From Myxacorys californica WJT36-NPBG1 (GTDB lineage Bacteria; Cyanobacteriota; Cyanobacteriia; Leptolyngbyales; Leptolyngbyaceae), in contig JAHHHO010000005.1 of assembly GCA_019359315.1 (NCBI GenBank), positions 62,001 through 126,000 of the forward strand: a DNA stretch of 64,000 nucleotides, written 5' to 3'. The notes beneath the pieces were generated by a model. The model had not been told where the DNA came from. It did not search any database and saw nothing but the letters and a program-made list of their open reading frames with translations. Positions 20,122 to 28,811 of this stretch are shown piece after piece. The position numbers and the translations under genes are program-made. Numbering within the stretch: the stretch's first letter is position 1; each line of letters opens with the position of its first letter.

Positions 20122-21033
20122 CTACTCAATGGCTGATTCCCAAGCAGGACTCCGTAAAAACGTTAGCAGTTCTCGGTTTACGGTTTGCGGAGCTTCTTGC
20201 TGAATCCAGTGTCCACAATGAGGAATCAGCTTTACTCTAAACGGAGCCGCAATCAGTTGATCTAGCCCTTCTGTCAGCTTGTGACTCAGGAGAGAATCTT
20301 CATCTCCCCACAAGACGAGAGTTGGTACAGCGATTGGGTCGGGCGATCGCCATAGATTGCGAATCCAGTTGAGCGGCAGAAATAGCTGACGGTAGTAGCT
20401 CAGCGCGGCAGCGATCGCACCCGGCTTGCTCAATGCCCTCTGGTAAATCTGAGCATTCTCTTCCGAAAACGCGCCTTTACGAACGGCGTGTTCTTGAAAC
20501 ATATTGCGAATAAACGTCCGCAAGTTGAGTTGAATCAGCCACTCTGGGACTCCAGGTACCTGAAAGGCTAAAATGTGCCAATTCCGGCGCAGTTGGTCTA
20601 AGTTGCTCAGCATTTCTTGGGCAAACCGTTGCGGATGCGGGGCGCTCAGGAGCGCCAACCGATTAAGATGCTGAGGAAACTTTTGAGCCAGATTCCACGC
20701 GATCGCGCCGCCCCAATCGTGCCCTACAACATGAGCGCGGCTGTAGCCCAAATTCTCTATTAGGCTTCGAATATCTGCGGTTAGCGTATCGAGATCGTAG
20801 CCATGCGTTGGCTTTTCAGAGTCGTTGTAGCCGCGTAAGTCAGGAACAACAACCTTGTAGTGGCGAGCTAACGCTGGAATCTGATAGCGCCAAGAATACC
20901 AAAACTCAGGAAACCCATGCAGCAAAAGAACAAGTTCGCCATCACCCTGAGTGACATAGTGTAGACGAATTCGGTTTGCTTCAATGAAATGATGCTGCCA
21001 CTGAGATTCAGAATGAAATTCAGAAACGGTCAT
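20122..21033 (-). CDS. alpha/beta hydrolase, epoxide hydrolase-like
   Basis: The product is a 303-residue soluble hydrolase. HGFPEFWYSWR supplies the oxyanion-hole HGxP typical of epoxide hydrolases, DLRGYNDSEKP follows, and GHDWGGA carries the nucleophilic Asp. This Asp nucleophile separates it from esterases, which use Ser. The acid (LWGDEDSLL region) and the base His (PHCGHWIQQEAP) are in place. Haloalkane or fluoroacetate dehalogenases share the same plan, so the substrate class is not fixed. It is convergent with pheS. Confidence 0.87.
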   Translation of the reverse strand: MTVSEFHSESQWQHHFIEANRIRLHYVTQGDGELVLLLHGFPEFWYSWRYQIPALARHYKVVVPDLRGYNDSEKPTHGYDLDTLTADIRSLIENLGYSRAHVVGHDWGGAIAWNLAQKFPQHLNRLALLSAPHPQRFAQEMLSNLDQLRRNWHILAFQVPGVPEWLIQLNLRTFIRNMFQEHAVRKGAFSEENAQIYQRALSKPGAIAAALSYYRQLFLPLNWIRNLWRSPDPIAVPTLVLWGDEDSLLSHKLTEGLDQLIAAPFRVKLIPHCGHWIQQEAPQTVNRELLTFLRSPAWESAIE

Positions 21034-21238
21034 AGCAAAAGGCTAACAGCCCCTAATGTACTTAACTGTCGTACACCCTTGCAAAGGATTAGGCTGCATA
21101 AATCAAAACTCCGCTTTTCAGCTTATCACCGAACTACTACGTTCTAACCGACCCTTACTGGGATGCCAAAGCTGAGGAGCACTGTTTACCTAACGCATCA
21201 TGTACAGTCAGAGAGCTAGCAGCCTGTGAAGGGTCGAA

Positions 21239-21589
21239 CTAGCGCAGACTTTCAGCCGGAAGGGCTGGACGGTAGTCTGAAGGTTTAATTTGAAATTTGA
21301 CCAAATTCGCGAGTTCTTGAAGTTGGCTAATGGCTTCCGCCCCTTCCAATTTCATTAACTCACGGTCATCTCGCATTTCTGTCCACGTGATTCCATAATC
21401 AGAAACCAGAAAGCGGATTAGATGGTTGTTGTCCAAGCTCACCATAAAAGATGCGCTATTCATTTGACCACCGCAGGTATAGCACGATGCAAGATACCCT
21501 CGGTTTTCCAGTACAGTCGCCAATGCTTGGAGATTCATTACCAAGTCTTGAACGAATTGTCGGTGTTGTTCAGCAAGTCTTAAGAACAC
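21239..21589 (-). CDS. conserved hypothetical protein (116 aa)
   Basis: The product is a small soluble protein with no domain I can name. It contains a CYTCGGQ pair of cysteines in CxxC arrangement, then MVSLDNNHLIRFLVSDYGITWTEM, a mixed helix-strand pattern. The GTG at 21589 has a GGAGG 10 bases upstream, which supports this start over the internal ATG at 21538. It stands alone between the hydrolase gene and a spacer. Single Cys pairs can bind metal or form a disulphide, but nothing else supports this. Confidence 0.6.
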   Translation of the reverse strand: MFLRLAEQHRQFVQDLVMNLQALATVLENRGYLASCYTCGGQMNSASFMVSLDNNHLIRFLVSDYGITWTEMRDDRELMKLEGAEAISQLQELANLVKFQIKPSDYRPALPAESLR

Positions 21590-21956
21590 GGGGATTCATC
21601 CTCCAATCACCACACTAAATTCTAAACCTTATCTTAAGATTTTAACGGCAGTTTTTTGATATCAGCAGATACACCTTCGAGAAGGCAGATTTCGACAGAT
21701 AGGTTAGAAAAAATACCTTAACTTCCCCACCATGCTAACGAACAAAGGAAGGAATCAAAGTAGCGATCGCAACAAGTCAACGAAACCTCTTAAAACTTGA
21801 CGGTTCTTACCGTTTTGTGATGTATCTTCTCGGGGAGAAACGGCTGGAACGTTGAAATGAGTGATATCTAACTAACCCTATACATAGCACGATAGCCACT
21901 GATTCTGGAGAAGTCTCTCATCATATTGGCGGATTTGACAGGAAAACTACGGGATC
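21590..21956. other. spacer without recognised content
   Basis: About 370 bases between the GTG-started hypothetical gene and the DUF2839 terminator. It contains one HIP1 octamer and a 22-codon ORF at about 21731 that has no ribosome-binding site support. No RNA gene recognised. Confidence 0.4.
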
Positions 21957-21987
21957 GCGAAAAAAAGAGCGCTATATAGGCGCTCTT
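21957..21987 (-). terminator. intrinsic terminator of the DUF2839 gene
   Basis: An 8-bp stem (AAGAGCGC 21965-21972 with GCGCTCTT 21980-21987) has a 7-base loop. Read on the minus strand it is followed by a run of T from the A tract at 21960-21966. It is 35 bases past the stop of the minus-strand gene ending at 22022. Confidence 0.8.
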
Positions 21988-22021
21988 ACATATATAGATA
22001 ATAAGTAGAGCTAATTGAACT

Positions 22022-22234
22022 CTAGTTAACCGTCCACCAACCTACAGTTGGACCAATAAATCGAATCGTTAGCCAAGCCGCAACCAGAAGAATAATGCCC
22101 GTCCAAGCTCCGGTTGTAGTGATTTTAGTGAATCGGTCGGCTTGAGTTTTCGTAAACGGTAGCCAAGGTGCGATATTTGGCTCTTTGCCATATTTTTCGC
22201 CCAGCGTTTCTTTGCGACGTTTTGCTTCTCCCAC
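22022..22234 (-). CDS. DUF2839 domain-containing small membrane protein
   Basis: This 70-residue cyanobacterial protein starts MGEAKRRKETLGEKYG, the family hallmark, then has PWLPFTKTQADRF and one C-terminal transmembrane helix (TGIILLVAAWLTIRFIG) ending in GWW. It is presumably anchored with the basic N-terminus in the cytoplasm. Function is unknown. The start codon is GTG at 22234 with GGAG 9 bases upstream. A clear terminator follows. Confidence 0.9.
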   Translation of the reverse strand: MGEAKRRKETLGEKYGKEPNIAPWLPFTKTQADRFTKITTTGAWTGIILLVAAWLTIRFIGPTVGWWTVN

Positions 22235-22309
22235 GGTGTAATTCTCCGTTGTGCTATCTGCGATCGTAGGGTTCTTTAATTGATCATAGCGCCTTCAGTA
22301 GAGTGACTG

Positions 22310-23857
22310 TTAATCTTCCCAGGGATGAGTGGAAGCAGGTGTGAAAAGGCTGGGGTCTAAGTAACTCGTTCGAGCAAGGGGGCTAAGAGCCGCCAGAACT
22401 TGGGTTCCATAAGTGCGGTGAATGACGCGAGTATCCAGTAAGGCAACGATGCCTTGGCAGTCGCGAACCGGGGCAACAGCGCGTTGTAACTCGCTCAGAG
22501 CGTCAGGCAGAAGGTAGAGGCGGAACCAATCTTGGCGCAGTTGTTTGTAGTGGGCAACTCGTCCCGCGACAAGGGGATGTTCTAGCGATGGAATCGGCAG
22601 AGTTGCGATCGCGAGAACATGAGGCGCAGGTAAAACACTCTGATGCGCCCGCCAAAACTCCCAGCCCGCAATTAAAATGCCGTTGTCATCTAAACAAGTG
22701 CGCTCGACTTGGACTCTAGAACCAAATTCTGACGCCAAGATTGAGCCAACTTGAGCCTTGAGCGGGGTATCACCGATCAAAATCACCGATAGCCCTTGAA
22801 CGGACGTGCTTGCTGTGAGCAGCGATCGCAGTTCCCGTAAGATCGCCTCTTGAAACTGGGGTGTGTTTGGCATCGGAATGCCTTCAGGCTGATAGAGCTG
22901 AATCACATCGTCCTGTCGGTCGAGGGCAAATTTTAGACAGGTGAGGTCGTCGGTTAAGCCAATGCGATCGCGATAAATGGTCGCTTCAGGCTCTAAATCT
23001 AAAGCTCCGCCAATTAAAACAGTCGACTGCTGAGACCAAATTGGTTTTAGGGCTGACGCAATTTCAACCGGGGCGCAATGCAGCACAAACTGCCCTGATT
23101 GACGTGCAATCGTCGTCCAAACCAGTTCGTCTTTAAGCTCTAGCCGCTCAAAAAAGGTTTTCCAGCTTTGAGGGAGAGGGTTTGGGTCACTGGGAGTAGG
23201 GTGTAGAGTGCGTTGGAGGGTTTGAAGAACTTCCCGTTCTGACTGCTCAATGAGATAGCACTCGTAAGGATTGGCGGGATGTTGAAAAATGGTTCGCGTG
23301 AGTTGAATTCTAACGTCTCGGATAGTTTCTTGATGGCTAGGACAAGCTAGCATCAGCGCTTCCCAATCGGCGGCATGAAGATGAGTTGTGAGGCGCTCCC
23401 GCGTCCAAGCTTCGAAATCATCAACGCCATCGATAATCGTCGGGATGCCAGCCGGAAATCTGCCTTGATGGTGGATACGATCGCTGAGCCATGCTTCTGG
23501 CGTCGTCAGAACAATGCCTCGATAGTCAGGAGCAATCCAGCGATCGCTCGTCTGAATCGGCTTTGGGTGGCTAATCCATTGCCGTAGACGAGGAATTTCT
23601 ACTAGTAAAATTCGCTGCTGCACCTGTTCCGAGGCAACCACAATCACAGGTTCTTGCCACATCAAGATCGGAACTAGGTAGCTCAGCCGGTAGCGCCCGT
23701 GATAGCCAGATGGCGCGCCTGTTTGAATTAATGCACTCCGACCCAAACGCAGCGCACGTGCCACTAGACGAGCCATCGTTAAATGGTGCGCCCAATAGGG
23801 TTCGCCTTGCTCCCTCAAAAAAGCACGGAGTTGCTGATGGACTTCTACCTCAATCAC
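22310..23857 (-). CDS. DinG/XPD-like helicase homologue with degenerate ATPase motifs
   Basis: This protein of about 515 residues has the overall plan of a superfamily 2 DinG/XPD-type helicase. At the Walker A position (RSALIQTGAPSGYHGRYRL) the invariant GKT/S is absent. At the Walker B/DEAH position it reads TIIDGVDDFE, so the DEAH box is lost. The C-terminal region (HYKQLRQDWFRLYLLPDALSELQRAVAPVRD then CQGIVALLDTR) resembles motifs V-VI of the helicase C-terminal domain. ATP hydrolysis therefore looks unlikely. GTG 23857 (VIEVEVHQQLRAFLREQG) is preferred over GTG 23899, which adds 14 unlikely residues. It may act as a structural or DNA-binding partner; function unknown. Confidence 0.7.
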   Translation of the reverse strand: MIEVEVHQQLRAFLREQGEPYWAHHLTMARLVARALRLGRSALIQTGAPSGYHGRYRLSYLVPILMWQEPVIVVASEQVQQRILLVEIPRLRQWISHPKPIQTSDRWIAPDYRGIVLTTPEAWLSDRIHHQGRFPAGIPTIIDGVDDFEAWTRERLTTHLHAADWEALMLACPSHQETIRDVRIQLTRTIFQHPANPYECYLIEQSEREVLQTLQRTLHPTPSDPNPLPQSWKTFFERLELKDELVWTTIARQSGQFVLHCAPVEIASALKPIWSQQSTVLIGGALDLEPEATIYRDRIGLTDDLTCLKFALDRQDDVIQLYQPEGIPMPNTPQFQEAILRELRSLLTASTSVQGLSVILIGDTPLKAQVGSILASEFGSRVQVERTCLDDNGILIAGWEFWRAHQSVLPAPHVLAIATLPIPSLEHPLVAGRVAHYKQLRQDWFRLYLLPDALSELQRAVAPVRDCQGIVALLDTRVIHRTYGTQVLAALSPLARTSYLDPSLFTPASTHPWED

Positions 23858-23902
23858 AGGGCTGCACTCACTGCGTACTAAGAAACCATTCTGACACACC
23901 TA

Positions 23903-23951
23903 AAAAAAGGAAAAAGGTAAAAGCAAGCAAGAAAACTTGCGTCTTTTACCT
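23903..23951 (-). terminator. intrinsic terminator of the lipoprotein gene
   Basis: AGGTAAAAG (23915-23923) pairs with CTTTTACCT (23943-23951), with an inner GCAAG-AAAA-CTTGC hairpin. On the minus strand the stem is followed by T-rich sequence (TTTTCCTTTTTTT). It ends the gene that stops at 23995. Confidence 0.8.
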
Positions 23952-23994
23952 TTCATTCCCATTAGAGTGAGCCAAATTTAGAGCGATCGCGATA

Positions 23995-24861
23995 CTAGCG
24001 TCTTCTACCTACGCGCGCGCGTCCACTACCAAAGGAGCTGGGACGGTTGATCCGAGACGGCGTAGAGCCGTTAGAACGGCGCAGTGTACTAGAGCCATAT
24101 CCTGATCCAGATGGACGTCCATAGGTTGTCGATGGGCGACGCACACTTGGATTGCGATAACCAGGCGAACTAATGCGACCCGTCGAGCGGAACACTTGAC
24201 GATTTCGTTCAACCGCAGGTGGAGCGTTGTAGCGCTGTTGGTAACGATTCACCGCTTGACCGTAGCTGCTGCCATATCCACCAAACCCACTGAGGGGAAC
24301 TCCAGGCTGATAGACAGGTGGCATATAGTATTGCGGACGGAAAAGCAGACTACCGATCGCTTGTCCTGCTAGCGCACCAGCAAACGGAGACCAAAAACTC
24401 GGTTCTTGGCGCACAACCACTGTTTCACTTTGCCCCGTCTGAGGATTGGTCTGCTGCTGAGTCACATTATGGACATACTCAATCTTGAAGTCTTCAGGAA
24501 TGTGCAGCGACGGCTGATTGTTCTCGACTTTCAAGTAGGCTTTCTGCCCCGCTTTGACTTCCTCATCCGTGAGACGTGCCATTTGCAGGTTCTCAGTTCT
24601 TAAGGTTGAAGGAGCGCCAGCAGGCGTATTCAGTAGAGTGATGTCATATTGCCCCGTCCCATCGTCAAATCTAGCTTGCTGAACAGGGTACTGTCCATTG
24701 GGCAACTGGGTTTGAGCGCGGCTGGTCGCTGCCGGGTTTGCTGTATTAGATGGGCGGGAATCCCCCAAAGAAGGCCCTCCACATCCAACGGTTGTTAGAC
24801 ATAGCGCTGCGGACATCGAGAGAGCTAAAAATTTTCGTAACATGGATCGAACGATCTTCAT
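23995..24861 (-). CDS. lipoprotein with Gly/Ser/Arg/Tyr-rich C-terminus
   Basis: The 288-residue product has a lipoprotein signal (hydrophobic FLALSMSAALCLTTVGC; lipidated Cys near residue 27). A folded-looking region of about 100-150 residues (GQYDITLLNTPAGAP, KAYLKVENNQPSLHIPEDFKIEYVHN) precedes a short hydrophobic stretch (FAGALAGQAIGSLLF). The last 100 residues are low complexity, rich in Gly, Ser, Arg, Tyr and Pro, and strongly basic. It probably sits on a periplasmic membrane face. An in-frame ATG at 24843 is an alternative start. Function unknown. Confidence 0.75.
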   Translation of the reverse strand: MKIVRSMLRKFLALSMSAALCLTTVGCGGPSLGDSRPSNTANPAATSRAQTQLPNGQYPVQQARFDDGTGQYDITLLNTPAGAPSTLRTENLQMARLTDEEVKAGQKAYLKVENNQPSLHIPEDFKIEYVHNVTQQQTNPQTGQSETVVVRQEPSFWSPFAGALAGQAIGSLLFRPQYYMPPVYQPGVPLSGFGGYGSSYGQAVNRYQQRYNAPPAVERNRQVFRSTGRISSPGYRNPSVRRPSTTYGRPSGSGYGSSTLRRSNGSTPSRINRPSSFGSGRARVGRRR

Positions 24862-24942
24862 AAGAACGGTATGGGCTAAGAACTCAGGCGTACATTCAGT
24901 ATCCTAGCGAGCAAGATAAAACTCTTTCTACTGAATCTGAAG

Positions 24943-25545
24943 CTAAAGCGGAATCAATTCTGGAAAGAACTCTAACAGTTGGTCAGAATCAAGCTCATCA
25001 CCCAATCGAGAGGGAGAGAAGTGGACTTGAATGGCCCGCAAGCGATCGCTGTAGTGAAGATTGATGATTTCCTTCAGTCCTGCTTCGAGTGCTCTGAGGC
25101 TGGCTAAATCGGTTTCTAACGCTGGCACTTCGCCCTCTGCCGCGATCGTAATCATGACGATTAAGTTCTGAGTGATGGGTAGAGATAACGAGGCATCGAC
25201 ATCGTCTCCATCGTCTAGCTCGACGCCACTCATATAGCGCTGAGCAGAATCGGTGAACAATTCGTTCACATAATCTCCAGCTTCCCCTTCATTCCAAATA
25301 ACGTCTCCTTCATTGGCAGCCGAGCGCCAGTAGGTTTGGTACTGCAACAGTCCCTGACAAATTTCGACTAGCCCTTCTCCTAAAACAGACAAGTCGCCGT
25401 CTGACTCGACCGCTTGACTTGCCGCCTCGTTCAGAATGCCAAGAAAGGGAGCAACCTCTTTTCCAGCTAAATGTATAAAGATCCGACAGACCGCAAAGCG
25501 AGTTTTGCCACTAAATTGATTGAAGCGATCGCGCCACGAAGCCAT
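24943..25545 (-). CDS. DUF1517 domain-containing protein
   Basis: This 200-residue protein belongs to DUF1517, conserved in cyanobacteria and plastids. MASWRDRFNQFSGKTRFAVCRIFIHLAGKEVAPFLG opens the domain. NLIVMITIAAEGEVPALETDLASLRALEAGL and the C-terminal LHYSDRLRAIQVHFSPSRLGDEL follow. No signal peptide or membrane helix is evident here, unlike longer DUF1517 proteins with an N-terminal anchor. Function is unknown. Confidence 0.85.
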   Translation of the reverse strand: MASWRDRFNQFSGKTRFAVCRIFIHLAGKEVAPFLGILNEAASQAVESDGDLSVLGEGLVEICQGLLQYQTYWRSAANEGDVIWNEGEAGDYVNELFTDSAQRYMSGVELDDGDDVDASLSLPITQNLIVMITIAAEGEVPALETDLASLRALEAGLKEIINLHYSDRLRAIQVHFSPSRLGDELDSDQLLEFFPELIPL

Positions 25546-25789
25546 GAATTTAAACCCGTGTTGCTAAATACTTTCTCACTCTATCGAGATTGAACTTAAA
25601 AGTGGTCTGTCGTAAGGTCAGATTTCCCTACTTGAATTTTATTAATTTGCCGTCTACTAATTTGCCATCTCTTTATTTGATGCCGTGAGTCTGATCTATG
25701 ATCTCAACACTCCTCGTCTCGATCGTGCAGCAAATACCACGCTGTCTAAAATTCGCCACGTTCGATCAAAATCTAGGTAACTTGACTCC

Positions 25790-27646
25790 ATGAATTTTGC
25801 TCAGGCTAAACGGTTTTTTCTAGGTAAAACATTACCTACTAGCGCTCATGCAGAAGAACGGTTGACGAAAGCGGAAGCACTAGCAGTCCTCTCATCCGAT
25901 GCGCTGTCCTCTGTCGCGTATGCCACTCAAGAAACATTGCTGGTGTTGGTTGCCGCTGGGACCAGTGCATCCATTTTGGGACAGTCATTGCCGATTGCGA
26001 TCGCCATCATTGTCCTCCTCGCGATCGTCATTCTCTCGTACCGCCAGACCATTCGCGCTTATCCTCAAGGCGGCGGTTCCTATATCGTTGCCCGCAGCAA
26101 TCTCGGTCTGTTGCCGGGTCTGATTGCTGGCGCATCGCTGATGATTGACTATATTCTCACGGTTGCGGTGAGCGTATCTGCTGGGATTGATAACTTGGTG
26201 TCTGCGATTCCCGTGCTGCGTCCACTCACGGTTGAACTCTGTCTCGTCTGTGTCTTTTTGCTGATGATTGCCAATTTGCGCGGGGTCAAGGAGTCAGGAC
26301 GCTTATTTATGATCCCAACCTATGCCTTCGTTGCCAGTATCTTTCTCTTAATTGGTATGGGGCTGTTTCATCAGGTGACTGGAACGATTGACCCCGTTCC
26401 ACCTCCCGTAGAAGAGCTAGGTCACGTCAGCGAACAACTGAGCTTATTTCTCATTCTTAGAGCGTTTGCCGCGGGATGTACTGCTCTGACTGGAGTTGAA
26501 GCCATTTCAGATGGAGTATTAGCCTTTAAAGCGCCAGAGTGGAAGAACGCCAGCCAAACCTTGATAGCAATGGGCGTTATCCTGGGCTGCATGTTTCTAG
26601 GCATTAGCTATCTCGCCCATGCCTACGAGTTGGTTCCTAGAGAAACGGAAACGGTTTTATCGCTGCTCAGTCGCCAAATTTTTGGGGGATCGAGTCTGCT
26701 GTACTACTTCCTGGTGCTGTTCGCGACGCCGATGATTTTGCTACTAGCGGCCAATACAGCCTACGCTGACTTTCCGCGACTGTGTTACTTTTTGGCACGG
26801 GACGGATTTCTACCGAGGCAACTGGCTCTACTGGGCGATCGCTTAGTCTACTCGAACGGTATCTTGCTCTTGAGCATTTGCGCGGCAGTCTTGATGGTGA
26901 TTTTCAAGGGCAGCACTACCGCCATTATTCCTCTATACGCAGTGGGCGTGTTTACCTCGTTTACGCTGTCCCAAGCGGGAATGGTCCGCCGCTGGTTTAG
27001 AGAGCGAGGCCAAGGCTGGCAAGCGAGCGCTCTGCTGAATGGGCTGGGTGCAGTTGCCACAACAGTTGTTCTGGGCGTAGTCATCGCGACGAAGTTTGCG
27101 CTAGGCGCTTGGGTTGTCGTGATTGCGATTCCCCTAGCCGTTTGGTTATTTATAAGCATTCGCCGGCACTATCAGTACGTTGCCGATCGCTTAAGCATTC
27201 AAGGAATTGCACCCCGGAGCCACATGCCGCGTGCGAAGGGTGTAACGGTGACGCATCCTGCGATCGTCATTGTTGGACAACTCCACCGAGGCACTATTGA
27301 AGCATTAGACTACGCGCGCAGTATTGCTGACGAAATTGTTGCCGTTCATGTCGATGTTGGCACCACAAATCGAGAAAAACTGCAACAGCGTTGGCAGGAC
27401 TTAGAATCTGACATTGACCTAGTGATTCTAGATTCATCCTATCGGTCTGTGATTGCACCAATTCTAGACTTTGTAAGCCAGTACGAGGCACAGCACCCGG
27501 ATGTGCTATCGACTATCATTATTCCGGCATTTGTGCCTCGCCGCTGGTGGGAAAGTTTACTGCACAACCAAACAACGCTGTTTCTCAAAAATGCATTGAG
27601 AACTAAAAAAAGTCGGGTCGTGACCACCGTGAGGTACTACCTATAA
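25790..27646 (+). CDS. APC family amino acid permease with C-terminal universal-stress-like domain
   Basis: This inner-membrane transporter of 618 residues starts with a cytosolic segment and the motif LTKAEALAVLSSDALSSVAYATQE. About 12 hydrophobic segments follow to residue 460, including YPQGGGSYIVARSNLG and GVEAISDGVLAF. The last 150 residues (AIVIVGQLHRGTIEALDYARSIADEIVAVHVDV and ILDSSYRSVIAPILDFV) resemble a universal stress protein fold and likely regulate the permease. Substrate unknown: members include amino acid and potassium-linked carriers. A terminator shared with the convergent gene follows. Confidence 0.88.
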   Translation: MNFAQAKRFFLGKTLPTSAHAEERLTKAEALAVLSSDALSSVAYATQETLLVLVAAGTSASILGQSLPIAIAIIVLLAIVILSYRQTIRAYPQGGGSYIVARSNLGLLPGLIAGASLMIDYILTVAVSVSAGIDNLVSAIPVLRPLTVELCLVCVFLLMIANLRGVKESGRLFMIPTYAFVASIFLLIGMGLFHQVTGTIDPVPPPVEELGHVSEQLSLFLILRAFAAGCTALTGVEAISDGVLAFKAPEWKNASQTLIAMGVILGCMFLGISYLAHAYELVPRETETVLSLLSRQIFGGSSLLYYFLVLFATPMILLLAANTAYADFPRLCYFLARDGFLPRQLALLGDRLVYSNGILLLSICAAVLMVIFKGSTTAIIPLYAVGVFTSFTLSQAGMVRRWFRERGQGWQASALLNGLGAVATTVVLGVVIATKFALGAWVVVIAIPLAVWLFISIRRHYQYVADRLSIQGIAPRSHMPRAKGVTVTHPAIVIVGQLHRGTIEALDYARSIADEIVAVHVDVGTTNREKLQQRWQDLESDIDLVILDSSYRSVIAPILDFVSQYEAQHPDVLSTIIIPAFVPRRWWESLLHNQTTLFLKNALRTKKSRVVTTVRYYL

Positions 27647-27656
27647 ATCGTGAAGT

Positions 27657-27692
27657 ACTACCTACAAACCTATAACTACCTACAAACCTATA
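27657..27692 (+). repeat. 18-bp tandem repeat (two copies) after the permease gene
   Basis: ACTACCTACAAACCTATA occurs twice without a gap (27657-27674 and 27675-27692), and a related partial copy overlaps the permease stop codon. It resembles slippage or local duplication in the 3' untranslated region. Confidence 0.8.
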
Positions 27693-27730
27693 AGTAGAGA
27701 GGCGGAATCCACAACGTCCCCCAAGTGCAA

Positions 27731-27763
27731 AAATCTTCGAGTTCTTGAAGAACTCGAAGATTT
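27731..27763. terminator. convergent bidirectional hairpin
   Basis: A perfect 16-bp stem (AAATCTTCGAGTTCTT at 27731-27746 and its complement at 27748-27763) sits between the convergent permease and membrane-protein genes. It is A-rich on the left and A-rich on the right (minus-strand T run from the left flank is short), so termination is likely but the U tracts are modest. Confidence 0.65.
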
Positions 27764-27797
27764 AAAAATTACGCAGTTTTAGGTTGCGTACTTAACT

Positions 27798-28595
27798 TTA
27801 CGGCATAGATGAAATTGGAACATTCCGAAAAATGTTTGTGCCGGGGATGCGAACATCAACTCGTTCTAAATCTTCGGGAACGCGAAACGCCAGCGTCGCC
27901 TCGGTCGATTCGCCAGGGCGCAAGCGCTCTAGCGAAATTGGCTCATCCCCCGCCGTTTGAAAGTTTACGACTGGAAAGGATCGGTTGGTTCGGGTGTTGA
28001 GTGCGATCGCATCGCCTAGAAGAATGTTGTCTCCTCCCTCAGCCGAAGATGGTGATCCTGTAGAACGACTCGCTCGCTCAAATCGGACTCGTAAATTTAC
28101 AAGATTCGCGGGTGCCGCCGTCCGCTCAGCAGAAAGAATCTCGACTTGCCCATTTCCTTCCAAGGTAGCCTGAACAAACTTACCAGGTTCAATGGTTTGA
28201 GCTTGAGATGGCACGCTTTGACGCACTCGTTCTACAAAAGAACCGCTCTGAGTAGAGTTGCTCGGAGCTGATCCTCCCCCAGTTCCAGCAAACGAATTGG
28301 AAACGGCGCTGCTTGTGGGGGAACGAACGCCCTCAACTTGACGCCGCATATTCGCCATCTGAAGCAGAGCAAAGCCGCTCAAGAAGAAGGCAAAGACCGA
28401 TAAGACCAAGGCTAAACCTGATGCAATATCATTCAGCGTGCCACCCGAAGATCGAGGGGCAGGTGGTACCTGTTTGACTCGGTTAGCACTTAATGGATCA
28501 GAATTAGGCTCCTCAAGGGTGGTGGGATTGGCTATCCGAAGCTCCGGAGAGGTTCGCTTTGCGAAGTCCGTTGCATCGTGTCGTTCTTCTGCCAT
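27798..28595 (-). CDS. single-pass membrane protein, function unknown
   Basis: The product has about 265 residues. The N-terminal 50 are polar and Pro-rich. One transmembrane segment follows (IASGLALVLSVFAFFLSGFALLQM). A low-complexity Ser/Gly region leads to a beta-rich C-terminal domain (FVQATLEGNGQVEILSAERTAAPANLVNLRVRF ... EATLAFRVPEDLERVDVRIP) with the look of an immunoglobulin-like or DUF4352-type domain. ATG 28595 is preferred because AAGGTGA lies 7 bases upstream; GTG 28604 overlaps that site. It is convergent with the APC permease. Confidence 0.65.
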   Translation of the reverse strand: MAEERHDATDFAKRTSPELRIANPTTLEEPNSDPLSANRVKQVPPAPRSSGGTLNDIASGLALVLSVFAFFLSGFALLQMANMRRQVEGVRSPTSSAVSNSFAGTGGGSAPSNSTQSGSFVERVRQSVPSQAQTIEPGKFVQATLEGNGQVEILSAERTAAPANLVNLRVRFERASRSTGSPSSAEGGDNILLGDAIALNTRTNRSFPVVNFQTAGDEPISLERLRPGESTEATLAFRVPEDLERVDVRIPGTNIFRNVPISSMP

Positions 28596-28811
28596 GGGGA
28601 TCACCTTGGAGAGACTACTATGCCTTCGATCGTATTCAATGAGTTCCGGATTCTAGTCCTCTCTTAAGAGGGATTTAAGATGTGAACTACGATTCTGCGC
28701 CGTATATCCATAAGAATATATATTTTCACTCATTCAGAATAAAAGCCAATACAATCGTTTCAATCTTGCCTCGTCATTCTAGCGATCGCCAACCTCTTCA
28801 AGATTCCTTCC

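Noticed and set aside
21731-21799. 22-codon ORF in the spacer before the DUF2839 terminator
   Set aside because: Too short, polar and without supporting context.
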